NCBI GenBank assembly: GCA_037190175.1
Contig: JBBCJM010000027.1
Location: forward strand, 3,506 to 67,505
Source of the DNA: JBBCJM01 sp037190175
GTDB taxonomy: Bacteria; Pseudomonadota; Alphaproteobacteria; Rhodobacterales; Rhodobacteraceae
DNA length: 64,000 bases
Reading direction: 5' to 3'
This document shows positions 50,838 through 59,461 of this stretch, one piece after another. Every line of letters begins with the position of its first letter. Within the stretch, counting starts at the first letter, position 1. The position numbers and the translations under genes are program-made. The notes beneath the pieces are model-generated. The model saw only the letters and a list, made by a program, of their open reading frames with translations. It did not search any database and had not been told where the DNA came from.

Positions 50838-52246
50838 CGCTGCAGCCTTTCGTAAAGCGCGGCATAGGCGGCGGCGGATTTCGCCCAGCCGACCTCTGCC
50901 GCCATCGCGTTCTCCTGCATCCGCCGCCAGGCCAGGATGTCGGCGTGCAGCGCCACCAGCCGGCGCAGCGCCTGCCCGAAGGCCAGCGCATCCACCGGGT
51001 GGAACACGATCCCCGTCGCCACCCCCGCGGCCAGGGCGGCGGGCGAGGCGTCGATCACGCTGTCGGCCAGCCCCCCCACCGCGGCCACCACCGGGATGGT
51101 GCCGAAGCGCAGCCCGTACATCTGGGTCAGCCCGCAGGGCTCGAAGCGGCTCGGCACCAGCACCGCGTCGCCGCCCGCGAACATCCGCCGGCTCAGCCCC
51201 TCGTCATAGCCGATCCGCAGCCCGACCCGGCCGGGAAAGCGGCGGGCCAGCTCGCGCACCGCCCCCTCCAGCCCCGGATCGCCCGAGCCCAGGATCACGA
51301 TCCCGCCCCCGGCCTCAATGAGCCCGGGCAGCACGGCCGGCAGCAGGTCGATCCCCTTCTGGTCGGTCAGCCGGGAGACGAGGATGGCAAGCGGCCCCGG
51401 CACCTCCAGCCCGAACTCGTCGCAGAGCGCCAGCCGGGCCGCCGCCTTGGGCCGCAGGTCCTGCGCGGAATAGGGCGGCGACCAGAGGTCGGTATCCGCC
51501 CCGTTCAGGATGCCCGAGACCACGCCCGCCCGCGCCGCGATCACCCCCTGCAGGCCCATCCCGAACTCCTGCCGCATCAGCTCGTCGGCATAGCGGGGGC
51601 TCACCGTGGTGATGGCGTCGGCGGTGACCAGCGCGGCCTTCAGGCTGCTGAGGCCGCCGTAGTATTCCAGGCTCGCCGGGTGGAACTCGTGCCCCGGCAG
51701 GCGCAGCGCGCCCAGCAGGGCGGCCGGCGCCCAGCCCTGGAAGGCGATGTTGTGGATGGTGATGACGGTGCCCACGTCGCGCGGCCCGCCGAAGGCCAGA
51801 TAGGCCGGCGCGAAGCCCGCCTGCCAGTCATGCGCGTGCAGCACATCCGGTTTCCAGCCCTCGGTGGTGCCGTGGCGGGCGATCTGCGCCGCGGCCCAGC
51901 TCAAGCCCGCGAAGCGCTGCGGGTTGTCGTGCCAGTCCTGCCCGCCCTGGCCATAGGGCCCGCCGTCGCGGTCGAAAAGGTGCGGGGCATCGAGCAGCAG
52001 CAGGTCGATCCCCTCCACGGTGCCGGCCAGCACCCGGCCGCGGCCGCCGAACAGGTCGTCCTCGGCCCAGACCTCGGGCCAGCCCTGCACCCGCCCGCGC
52101 AGGCTGCGATAGCAGGGGATCAGCACCCGCATCGCCCAGTCCTCGGCCGCCAGCGCGGCGGGCAGCGCCCCCACCACATCGGCCAGCCCGCCGGTCTTGA
52201 CCAGCGGCACGCATTCCGAGGCCACCGACAACACCCGCCCGCCCAT
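50834..52246 (-). CDS. glgA: Glycogen synthase
   Basis: A 470-residue GT5 enzyme that extends glycogen from ADP-glucose. The ADP-glucose-binding KTGGLADV motif is at residues 17-24, the HAHDWQAGFAPAYLAF block and the C-terminal PSRFEPCGLTQMYGLRFGTIP motif are intact. GGAAAGG lies about 8 bp before the ATG at 52246. It is separated from glgC by 145 bp that contain a strong GC hairpin, so its level may be set separately from glgC. Its stop overlaps the glgX start. Confidence 0.96.
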   Translation of the reverse strand: MGGRVLSVASECVPLVKTGGLADVVGALPAALAAEDWAMRVLIPCYRSLRGRVQGWPEVWAEDDLFGGRGRVLAGTVEGIDLLLLDAPHLFDRDGGPYGQGGQDWHDNPQRFAGLSWAAAQIARHGTTEGWKPDVLHAHDWQAGFAPAYLAFGGPRDVGTVITIHNIAFQGWAPAALLGALRLPGHEFHPASLEYYGGLSSLKAALVTADAITTVSPRYADELMRQEFGMGLQGVIAARAGVVSGILNGADTDLWSPPYSAQDLRPKAAARLALCDEFGLEVPGPLAILVSRLTDQKGIDLLPAVLPGLIEAGGGIVILGSGDPGLEGAVRELARRFPGRVGLRIGYDEGLSRRMFAGGDAVLVPSRFEPCGLTQMYGLRFGTIPVVAAVGGLADSVIDASPAALAAGVATGIVFHPVDALAFGQALRRLVALHADILAWRRMQENAMAAEVGWAKSAAAYAALYERLQR

Positions 52247-52320
52247 GCCCACGCCCTTTCCGCTGCCCTTCGGCCCCTGTCTCCCGCCCCCGCCGCGCCC
52301 GCGCAAGCCCGCCCTGCCTT

Positions 52321-52371
52321 CTTCTGTCCGAAAATATCCTCGGGGGGTCCGGGGGGCAGACGGCCCCCCGG
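52321..52371 (-). repeat. Palindromic intergenic element with GAGGATATTTTCGG tail between glgC and glgA
   Basis: An 8-bp perfect stem CCGGGGGG / CCCCCCGG (52349-52356, 52364-52371) with a 7-nt loop is followed, in the minus-strand direction, by ACCCCCCGAGGATATTTTCGGACAG. This hairpin-plus-tail form is, to my knowledge, a recurrent intergenic element in Rhodobacterales genomes, often after genes. Here it lies inside the glg operon and could attenuate or stabilise the transcript downstream of glgC. Family membership is from memory; copy number was not checked. Confidence 0.55.
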
Positions 52372-52391
52372 CGCCGGCCACCCGCGGAACC

Positions 52392-53663
52392 TCAGCCCAG
52401 CTTCGCCGCCCGCGCGTTCAGCATCTCCTGGGTGATCAGCACGATGCCGGTATCGGTGCGGCGGAACCAGCGGGCGTCGGCCTCGGGGTCCTGCCCCACC
52501 ACCAGCCCCTCGGGGATGGTCACCCCGCTGTCGATCACGCAGTTGCGCAGGTCCGCCTTGCGGTTCACCGTCACCCGGGGCAGGGCGACGACGTATTCGA
52601 GGCTGGACCAGCTATGCGTCCTGACCCCGGTGAAGAGCAGCGAATTGCGCACCTCCGACCCCGAGACGATGCAGTCGCCCGAGATCAGCGAGGAGACCGC
52701 GGTGCCCCGCCGCCCGTCCTCGTCATGGATGAACTTGGCGGGCGGGACGATCTCGGAATAGGTCCAGATCGGCCAGGAATTGTCGTAGATGTCCAGCTTC
52801 GGCACGAAGTCGGTCAGGTCGATGTTGGCCTGCCAGAAGGCGTCGATGGTGCCCACGTCGCGCCAGTAGGGCTCGTCCTCCAGCCCCGAGGTCACGCAGC
52901 TGTCGGCGAACTGGTGCGCCATGGCCTTGCCGTGCTTCACGATGGCGGGGATCAGGTCGTTGCCGAAGTCGTGGCTGGAGTTGTCGTCCACCATGTCGCG
53001 CATCAGCAGGTCGCGCAGGAAGGCCCAGTCGAAGACATAGATCCCCATCGAGGCCAGCGCATGGTCGGGGTCGCCGGGGATCGAGGGCGGGTCCCTGGGC
53101 TTTTCCAGGAAGTCGGTGATCCGCATGTCGCGGTCCACGTGCATCACGCCGAAGGCGGTCGCCTCCATCCGCGGCACGGTCAGGCAGCCGATGGTCACGT
53201 CGGCCCCGGTGGCCACGTGCTGTTGCAGCATGACCTCGTAATCCATCTTGTAGATGTGGTCCCCGGCCAGGACCACCACGTATTTCACGCCATAGCTGTC
53301 GATGATGTCGATGTTCTGCGCCACGGCGTCGGCGGTGCCGCGATACCAGTTCACCTCGTCCATCCGCTGGCTGGCGGGCAATATGTCGAGGTATTCGTTG
53401 CGTTCGGCGCGGAAGAAGTTCCAGCCGCGCTGCATGTGGCGGATGAGGGAATGCGCCTTGTACTGGGTGGCGATCGCCATCTTGCGGATGCCGGAGTTCA
53501 GCGCGTTCGACAGCGCGAAGTCGATGATCCGGGTCTTGCCGCCGAAATAGACCGCGGGCTTGGCGCGCCGGTCGGTCAGTTCCTTCAGGCGCGAGCCGCG
53601 CCCGCCGGCCAGCACGAAGGCCATCGCCTGCGACGACAGCCGGGCATTGGGTCTTGCCTTCAT
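52392..53663 (-). CDS. glgC: Glucose-1-phosphate adenylyltransferase
   Basis: A 423-residue ADP-glucose pyrophosphorylase, the committed step of bacterial glycogen synthesis. The nucleotide motif is FVLAGGRGSRLKELTDRRAKP (start near residue 16), with the IIDFALSNALNSGIRKM segment and a C-terminal left-handed beta-helix region. It lies 31 bp behind glgB, with GGGAGGGACGGAG before its ATG. Activity is presumably controlled by glycolytic effectors, as in other alphaproteobacterial enzymes; the sequence does not show which. Confidence 0.96.
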   Translation of the reverse strand: MKARPNARLSSQAMAFVLAGGRGSRLKELTDRRAKPAVYFGGKTRIIDFALSNALNSGIRKMAIATQYKAHSLIRHMQRGWNFFRAERNEYLDILPASQRMDEVNWYRGTADAVAQNIDIIDSYGVKYVVVLAGDHIYKMDYEVMLQQHVATGADVTIGCLTVPRMEATAFGVMHVDRDMRITDFLEKPRDPPSIPGDPDHALASMGIYVFDWAFLRDLLMRDMVDDNSSHDFGNDLIPAIVKHGKAMAHQFADSCVTSGLEDEPYWRDVGTIDAFWQANIDLTDFVPKLDIYDNSWPIWTYSEIVPPAKFIHDEDGRRGTAVSSLISGDCIVSGSEVRNSLLFTGVRTHSWSSLEYVVALPRVTVNRKADLRNCVIDSGVTIPEGLVVGQDPEADARWFRRTDTGIVLITQEMLNARAAKLG

Positions 53664-53694
53664 CTCCGTCCCTCCCCTGCGGGTGCCCCCGCGC

Positions 53695-55866
53695 CTATGC
53701 TTGCCGGAACCAGACCGCCGCCAGCGGCGGCAGCGTGACCACCGCCGACTGCCGCTGCCCGTGCCAGGGCGTGGCCTCGGCGCTGACGCCGCCCAGGTTG
53801 CCGCGGTCGCCCCCGCCGTAATGCGCGGCGTCGGTGTTCAGGATCTCGTCCCACCGCCCCGTGGCGGGCAGGCCCAGCCGGTAGCGGCGTTCCACCGGCG
53901 TCATGTTGACCGCGGCCACCACCATCGGGTCGCCCGCGTGCCCCTTGCGGATCCAGGCATAGACCGAATTCGCCGCGTCGTTGACCTCCAGCCATTCGAA
54001 GCCCTCGGCCCGGCAGTCGTTGACGTGCAGCGCGGGCGTGTCGCGGTAGAGGCGGTTCAGGTCGCGGACCAGGTTCTGCACGCCCCTGTGCTCGGCGATG
54101 TCGAGCTGGTGCCAGTCGAGGCTCTGGTTGTGGTTCCACTCCCGGCCTTGCGCGAATTCCTGACCCATGAACAGCAGCTTCTTGCCCGGATGCGCCCACA
54201 TGAACCCGTAATAGGCCCGCAGGTTGGCGAATTTCTGCGGCCCGTCGCCCGGCATCCGGGCCAGCATCGAGCCCTTGCCGTGCACCACCTCGTCATGGCT
54301 GATCGGCAGGATGTAGTTCTCGGACCAGGCGTAGTGCAGGCCGAAGGTCATCTGGTGGTGGTGGTACTGCCGGTGGATCGGGTCCTTCTGCATGTAGCCG
54401 AGCGTGTCGTTCATCCAGCCCATGTTCCACTTGAAGCCGAAGCCCAGGCCGCCATGGTCCGCGGGGCGCGAGACGCCGGGGAAGGCGGTGGATTCCTCGG
54501 CCACCGTCACGATCCCCGGGCATTCGCCATAGGTGATCGTGTTCATCCGCTGCAGCATGGCGATGGCCTCGTAGTTCTCGCGCCCGCCGTGGACGTTGGG
54601 CACCCATTCGCCATCCTTCCGCGAATAGTCGCGATAGAGCATCGAGGCCACGGCATCCACCCGCAGCCCGTCGACGTGGTATTCCTCCAGCCAGTACAAG
54701 GCGTTGGAGACCAGATAGTTCTGCACCTCCGCCCGGCCGTAGTTGTAGATCAGGGTGTTCCAGTCCTGATGAAACCCCTCGCGCGGATCCTGGTGCTCGT
54801 AAAGCGCGGTACCGTCGAAGCGGCCCAGGCCATGGGCGTCGGTGGGGAAATGGCCGGGCACCCAGTCGAGGATCACCCCCAGGCCCCTGCGGTGGGCGGC
54901 ATCGACGAAGGCGCGGAACTCGGATGGCGTACCGTGGCGTATGGTGGGGGCGAAGAGGCCGATGGGCTGATAGCCCCAGCTTCCGTCGAAGGGATATTCG
55001 CTGACCGGCAGGCATTCAATATGGGTGAAGCCCATGTCGGCGGCATAGTCCACCAGCTGTTCGGCCAGTTCCAGGTAGCTCAGCATCCGGTCCCCCGGCG
55101 CGCGCCTCCACGACCCCAGATGCACCTCGTAGATCGAGACCGGCGCCTCGATGTTCTGCCGGGCGTGGCGGGTCTCCATCCACTCGGCGTCGTGCCACGC
55201 GCCGCGGATCGGGCGCACCACCGAGGCATTGGCGGGCGGATGTTCGGAGCCGAAGCCCACCGGGTCGGCCTTGAGCGGCATCAGCTGCCCGCCCGGGCCG
55301 CGGATCTCGTATTTGTAGGTCTCGCCCTCGCCCAGTCCCGGAATGAAGGTCTCCCACACCCCGGTCGGCCCGCGGCGGCGCATCGGGTGGCGGCGGCCGT
55401 CCCAGATGTTGAAACTGCCCACCACCGAGACCCGTTCGGCGTTCGGCGCCCAGACCGCGAAATGCACCCCCGCCACGCCCTCGTGCGTGATCACATGCGC
55501 GCCCAGCACCTGCCACAGCCGCTTGTGGGTGCCCTCGCCCAGCAGGTATTCGTCCATCTCGCCCAGCACCGGGCCATGGGCGAAGGGGTCGTCCCATTCC
55601 CAGGCCGACCCGCCGCCCTCGGCCCGCAGCCGGTAGGCGCCCTTGCGGGGCAGGGCGGCGCACCAGACCTCGGCCGCCTCGGGATGGCGCTGCATGGGCA
55701 GGGCCTTTTTCCCCGCCAGCACCTCCACCCGGTCGGCGCCGGGGACCAGCGCGGTCACCGTCCACTTGCCCCCGCGCCGGTGCGGGCCCAGCACCGCGAA
55801 GGGATCGCCGTGCCGGCCCTCGGCCAGCGCCCGGGCGGCGCCCGCGTCGATCATCTGCTCGGTCAT
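53695..55866 (-). CDS. glgB: 1,4-alpha-glucan branching enzyme
   Basis: A 723-residue GH13 enzyme that introduces alpha-1,6 branches. An extra N-terminal beta-domain precedes CBM48 (FAVWAPNAERVSVVGSFN), then the barrel with catalytic residues in GLRVDAVASMLYRDYSRKDG, VTVAEESTAFPGVSRP and PISHDEVVHGKGSM. Full length for the family. It is 19 bp behind glgP on the minus strand, second gene of the operon. Confidence 0.97.
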   Translation of the reverse strand: MTEQMIDAGAARALAEGRHGDPFAVLGPHRRGGKWTVTALVPGADRVEVLAGKKALPMQRHPEAAEVWCAALPRKGAYRLRAEGGGSAWEWDDPFAHGPVLGEMDEYLLGEGTHKRLWQVLGAHVITHEGVAGVHFAVWAPNAERVSVVGSFNIWDGRRHPMRRRGPTGVWETFIPGLGEGETYKYEIRGPGGQLMPLKADPVGFGSEHPPANASVVRPIRGAWHDAEWMETRHARQNIEAPVSIYEVHLGSWRRAPGDRMLSYLELAEQLVDYAADMGFTHIECLPVSEYPFDGSWGYQPIGLFAPTIRHGTPSEFRAFVDAAHRRGLGVILDWVPGHFPTDAHGLGRFDGTALYEHQDPREGFHQDWNTLIYNYGRAEVQNYLVSNALYWLEEYHVDGLRVDAVASMLYRDYSRKDGEWVPNVHGGRENYEAIAMLQRMNTITYGECPGIVTVAEESTAFPGVSRPADHGGLGFGFKWNMGWMNDTLGYMQKDPIHRQYHHHQMTFGLHYAWSENYILPISHDEVVHGKGSMLARMPGDGPQKFANLRAYYGFMWAHPGKKLLFMGQEFAQGREWNHNQSLDWHQLDIAEHRGVQNLVRDLNRLYRDTPALHVNDCRAEGFEWLEVNDAANSVYAWIRKGHAGDPMVVAAVNMTPVERRYRLGLPATGRWDEILNTDAAHYGGGDRGNLGGVSAEATPWHGQRQSAVVTLPPLAAVWFRQA

Positions 55867-55885
55867 GCCCGCCTCCCCGCTGGCA

Positions 55886-58276
55886 TCAAAGCGCCGGTTC
55901 GATCCCCCATATGTCGCTCATGTAACCCCGGATCGTGCGGTCCGAGGAAAAGAAGCCCGAGCGCGCGGTGTTCAGCGCCGCCATGGGCCACCAGCGGCCG
56001 GGGTCGGCATAGGCGGCATCCACCGCGGCCTGCGCCCGCAGATAGTCGGCGAAATCGGAGGCCACCAGGAAATAGTCGTGGTGCCAGACCCTATGCACCA
56101 GCCCGTGATAGCGGTCCTTCTGGTCGGGGCTGAACACCCCCTCGGCGATCATCTGCAGCACGTCCTGCAGGGGCTTCGACGCCTCGATGGCCTTGCGGGA
56201 ATGGTCGGGGTCCTGCCGGCGCAGCGGCACCTCCTCGGCGGTGAGGCCGAAGAGGAAGAAGTTCTCGCGCCCGGCCTCCTGCAGGATCTCCACGTTGGCG
56301 CCGTCCAGCGTGCCGATGGTCGGCGCCCCGTTCATCATGAACTTCATGTTGCCCGTCCCGCTGGCCTCCTTGCCCGCGGTCGAGATCTGTTCCGACAGGT
56401 CCGCGGCCGGCACCAGCCGCTCGGCCATCGAGACGTTGTAGTTGGGGGGATAGACCACCTTCAGCAGATCGCCCGTCACCGGGTCGGCGTTCACCACTGC
56501 GGCCACGTCGTTGATCAGGTGGACGATCTCCTTGGCCACCGCATAGCCGGGCGCGGCCTTGCCGCCGAAGATCTTCACCCGCGGCACCCAGGGCCCCGAG
56601 GGATCCTTGCGGATCGCATCCCAGCGGGCGATGGTCTCCAGCACGTTCAAGAGTTGCCGCTTGTATTCGTGGATCCGCTTGATCTGCACGTCATAAAGCG
56701 CATCGGGGCTGACCGGGACGCCCAGTTCCCGCCCGATCCAGTCCGACAGCGCCGCCTTGTTCCGCCTTTTCGCCGCGGCGAAGGCGGTCTCGAAGCCCGC
56801 GTCCCGCACATGCGGCTCCAGCCCCCGCAGGCGGTCGAGGTCGTCCTCCCACCCCGGGCCGATGGTGTCGGTGATCAGCCGCGCCAGCGGGCGGTTCGCC
56901 ATCCGCAGCCAGCGCCGCGGGGTGACGCCGTTGGTCTGGTTCACGATCCGGTCGGGATGCAGGGCGTGCAGCTCGGGGAACAGGTTCTTCTTCACCAGTT
57001 CGGAATGCAGCGCCGAGACGCCGTTCACCTTGTGGCTCATCACGAAGGCCAGTTCCCCCATCCGCACCTCGTGGTGCTTCACGATCCCCACGTAATGCGG
57101 CGGGTGGAAGGTCTCGCGGTGCCACAGGTCGATCCGCTCCACGATCTGCATGTGCCGCGGCAGCACGTTGCCGAAGGTGAAGGTGGCCCAGCGTTCCAGC
57201 GCCTCGGGCAGCAGCGTGTGGTTGGTATAGCCCAGGCAGGCGCGGGCGATCTCCAGCGCATCGGCGAAGTCCATCCCGTGCTGGTCGGTCAGCAGCCGGA
57301 TCAGCTCCGGCCCCGCGATCGCCGGATGGGTGTCGTTCATCTGGATCGCCACATGGGCGGGCAGGGCCTTGAGCTCCAGCCCCGCGGCCAGATGCCGGCG
57401 CAGGATGTCCTGCAACGCGGCCGAGGTCAGGAAGAACTCCTGCTTCAGCCGCAGTTCCTTGCCCTGATAGGTGGTATCGTCGGGATAGAGCACGCGGCTG
57501 AGGGTCCGCGCCAGCGTCTCGGGCTCGGCGGCGGCCGAATAGTCGCCGCGGTTGAAGCGTTCCAGGTCGAACAGCGTGGTGGGCTTGGCGCCCCAGAGGC
57601 GCAGCGTATTGGCCCAGCGCCCCTGCCAGCCCACCGCCGGCGTGTCGAAGGCCGCGGCCAGCACGGTCTCGCCCGGCTCCCACACCTCGCGCGGGCCGTC
57701 GTGGTAGACGTGGCCCTTGAAGCCGATGGTATAGGCGCTTTCCGGGCGCGGGAACTCCCAGGGATGCTCCTGGCTCAGCCAGTCCTCCGGCGTCTCGACC
57801 TGCCGCCCGCCCTCGAACCGCTGGCGGAACAGGCCGTGTTCGTAGCGGATGCCGTAGCCGTAGGCCGGGCAGCCCAGCGTCGCCATGCTTTCCATGAAAC
57901 AGGCGGCCAGCCGCCCCAGCCCGCCGTTGCCCAGCGCCGCGTCGGGCTCGTTCTCGATCACCGCGCGGATGTCCTGGCCGTAGAAGGCCATGACCTCCGC
58001 CGCCTCGTCGTAGAGGCCGAGGTTGATGGTAGCGTCCTCCAGCAGCCGGCCGATCAGGAACTCCATCGACAGGTAGTAGACGCGCTTGCGGCCTTCGGCC
58101 CAGGTGCGGCGGGTGGAGGCGAACCACGGCTCCACGATGCGGTCGCGCAGGGCGAGGCTCAGCGCCACCCGCCAGTCATAGGTGCTGGCGTGGTCGGTGT
58201 CCTTGCCCAGCGAATAGGTCAGATGGCGCAGCACGTCGGCCTTGAGGGTGCCGGGCATCAGGCTCAGGTCGTTCAA
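55886..58276 (-). CDS. glgP: Glycogen phosphorylase
   Basis: A 796-residue GT35 enzyme releasing glucose-1-phosphate from glycogen. Recognised blocks are YYLSMEFLIGRLLEDATINLG, ALGNGGLGRLAACFMESMATL and the PLP-lysine region EASGTGNMKFMMNGAPTIGT. The start is most likely TTG 58276 (GGGAG 8 bp upstream), giving a normal N-terminus; ATG 58258 six codons later is the conservative alternative. The open frame continues well upstream but without family similarity. It is the first gene of glgP-glgB-glgC-glgA-glgX-pgm, so its promoter should lie in 58277-58500. Confidence 0.93.
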   Translation of the reverse strand: MNDLSLMPGTLKADVLRHLTYSLGKDTDHASTYDWRVALSLALRDRIVEPWFASTRRTWAEGRKRVYYLSMEFLIGRLLEDATINLGLYDEAAEVMAFYGQDIRAVIENEPDAALGNGGLGRLAACFMESMATLGCPAYGYGIRYEHGLFRQRFEGGRQVETPEDWLSQEHPWEFPRPESAYTIGFKGHVYHDGPREVWEPGETVLAAAFDTPAVGWQGRWANTLRLWGAKPTTLFDLERFNRGDYSAAAEPETLARTLSRVLYPDDTTYQGKELRLKQEFFLTSAALQDILRRHLAAGLELKALPAHVAIQMNDTHPAIAGPELIRLLTDQHGMDFADALEIARACLGYTNHTLLPEALERWATFTFGNVLPRHMQIVERIDLWHRETFHPPHYVGIVKHHEVRMGELAFVMSHKVNGVSALHSELVKKNLFPELHALHPDRIVNQTNGVTPRRWLRMANRPLARLITDTIGPGWEDDLDRLRGLEPHVRDAGFETAFAAAKRRNKAALSDWIGRELGVPVSPDALYDVQIKRIHEYKRQLLNVLETIARWDAIRKDPSGPWVPRVKIFGGKAAPGYAVAKEIVHLINDVAAVVNADPVTGDLLKVVYPPNYNVSMAERLVPAADLSEQISTAGKEASGTGNMKFMMNGAPTIGTLDGANVEILQEAGRENFFLFGLTAEEVPLRRQDPDHSRKAIEASKPLQDVLQMIAEGVFSPDQKDRYHGLVHRVWHHDYFLVASDFADYLRAQAAVDAAYADPGRWWPMAALNTARSGFFSSDRTIRGYMSDIWGIEPAL

Positions 58277-58850
58277 AACTCGCACTCCCGCGGTTCGCAG
58301 TTGGCCTTGGCCCCGAAGGCTAGTCCCGCCCCCGCCGGGGTCAAGCCGCCGGGCCGCAGCGCCCGTTCCCGCCCCGGCCTCCCGCATCCTTCTATCGTTA
58401 CCGCAATCATGGCGGTTTGGCACGGGAATGTTGTGATTGGGGCTCAAGGGCTTGGCAATCTCAAACCGCTTTGGCTGCCCGCCGCCGGCGGCCGCGGCTC
58501 TTTCGCCCGCTTTCCCCGCTGCCCGAAAAAGCGCCACCGGGCATAGGCGCCTGGCTGCCGGCAGGGCAGGGCGGGGGTGCAAGGGGCGCGGTCCGCGATG
58601 CGCCATGACCCGCCGTCATGCCCCGCGAATCACGGGGTTCGCGAGACTATCGCAATACGTGAAACACAGTGTGAACGTCAGTGACCGAACCGGAGCCCCG
58701 CAGCCCTTGCGCGACTCTCGCAATGCGCCTAATTGCCACAGACACAACAAAATCCTGCCCCGAAGCCGGCGCAGCGTGAAGGATCAGGGCCGTCGGCTCA
58801 AGGCGGCAGGGAACAGGATCACCGAGCAGCAGTACACGGGAACCATTGCC
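58277..58850. other. 574-bp intergenic region: glgP operon leader and upstream region of the small-protein gene
   Basis: No RNA gene or sizeable CDS is supported. Seen are an inverted repeat CGCGAA/TTCGCG (58624-58629, 58638-58643), a 15-base direct repeat with two mismatches (GACTATCGCAATACG at 58645 and GACTCTCGCAATGCG at 58713), and the palindrome CACAGTGTG (about 58664-58674). The stretch from 58640 to 58760 is less GC-rich than its surroundings and probably holds control elements for the downstream plus-strand gene. No convincing -35/-10 pair was found. Confidence 0.4.
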
Positions 58851-58976
58851 ATGCCTACCCCCCAAACCGCCCAGCAGCAGGGCGGCACCCCCACGTCCGG
58901 CCAGCAGCAGGGCCAGAGCGGAAAGCCCGCCCCCCAGCAGGGCCAGCCCATCTTCAAGGACTGGGCCTCGATCTGA
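58851..58976 (+). CDS. Small proline/glutamine-rich protein (41 aa), hypothetical
   Basis: Forty-one residues, beginning MPTPQTAQQQGG and ending PIFKDWASI. Almost every codon ends in G or C, as in neighbouring genes, and GGGA lies about 10 bp before the ATG, both supporting translation. The body is low-complexity with repeated QQQG/QQGQ units (likely disordered), while the C-terminal nine residues look like a fixed motif. No signal peptide or membrane segment. It stands alone between glgP (divergent) and the TfoX-like gene. Function unknown. Confidence 0.55.
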   Translation: MPTPQTAQQQGGTPTSGQQQGQSGKPAPQQGQPIFKDWASI

Positions 58977-59038
58977 GCCCCTTGGCCGGGGGTGGCTTGC
59001 GCGGCTAGGCTGGGCGTGAAGCCCCAGCGGTCCGTGCC

Positions 59039-59395
59039 ATGCCCAGCCCCGTCTCCTCCATCCCCAACCTCGGGCCGGCCAGCGAGGCCGCCTTCGCCCG
59101 CGCCGGGATCGCTTCGGCCGAGGAAGTGCGGGCCATGGGCCCCGACGCGGCCTATCGCCGGCTGCTGGAAACCGGCTGCGCCCCCCATTTCATCGGCTAT
59201 TACGTGCTGGTCATGGGCCTGCAGGGCCGGCCGTGGAACGACTGCAAGGGCGAGGAGAAGGCTGCCCTGCGCCGCCGCTTCGACGCGCTCTGCGCCGAGG
59301 TGCGCGGTTCGGACGCCGGGCGGGCCTCGGCGCTGGAGGCGGCGCTGGACGCCCTCGGCGTGGTCCCGGCGGCGCGATCTTCCGCGAAAGCCTGA
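59039..59395 (+). CDS. TfoX C-terminal-domain-like protein
   Basis: A 118-residue protein with the helix-hairpin-type TfoX/Sxy C-terminal domain: IPNLGPASEAAFARAGIASAEEVRAMG at residues 8-34 and FIGYYVLVMGLQGRPWNDC near the middle. The N-terminal TfoX domain of competence regulators is absent, as in many alphaproteobacterial stand-alone versions of unknown role. It sits between the small protein gene and malate synthase with no obvious operon partner. Confidence 0.8.
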   Translation: MPSPVSSIPNLGPASEAAFARAGIASAEEVRAMGPDAAYRRLLETGCAPHFIGYYVLVMGLQGRPWNDCKGEEKAALRRRFDALCAEVRGSDAGRASALEAALDALGVVPAARSSAKA

Positions 59396-59461
59396 CCCGC
59401 GCGGCTTGATGCAGGGCCGGGGGCGAGGTATGCCGCGGCATACTGAACTCGGGAGACGGGA

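Noticed and set aside
58418..58433. TGGCACGGGAATGTTG resembling a sigma-54 promoter
   Set aside because: The -24 half (TGGCAC) fits, but at the required distance the -12 GC is replaced by TT, so the invariant element is missing.
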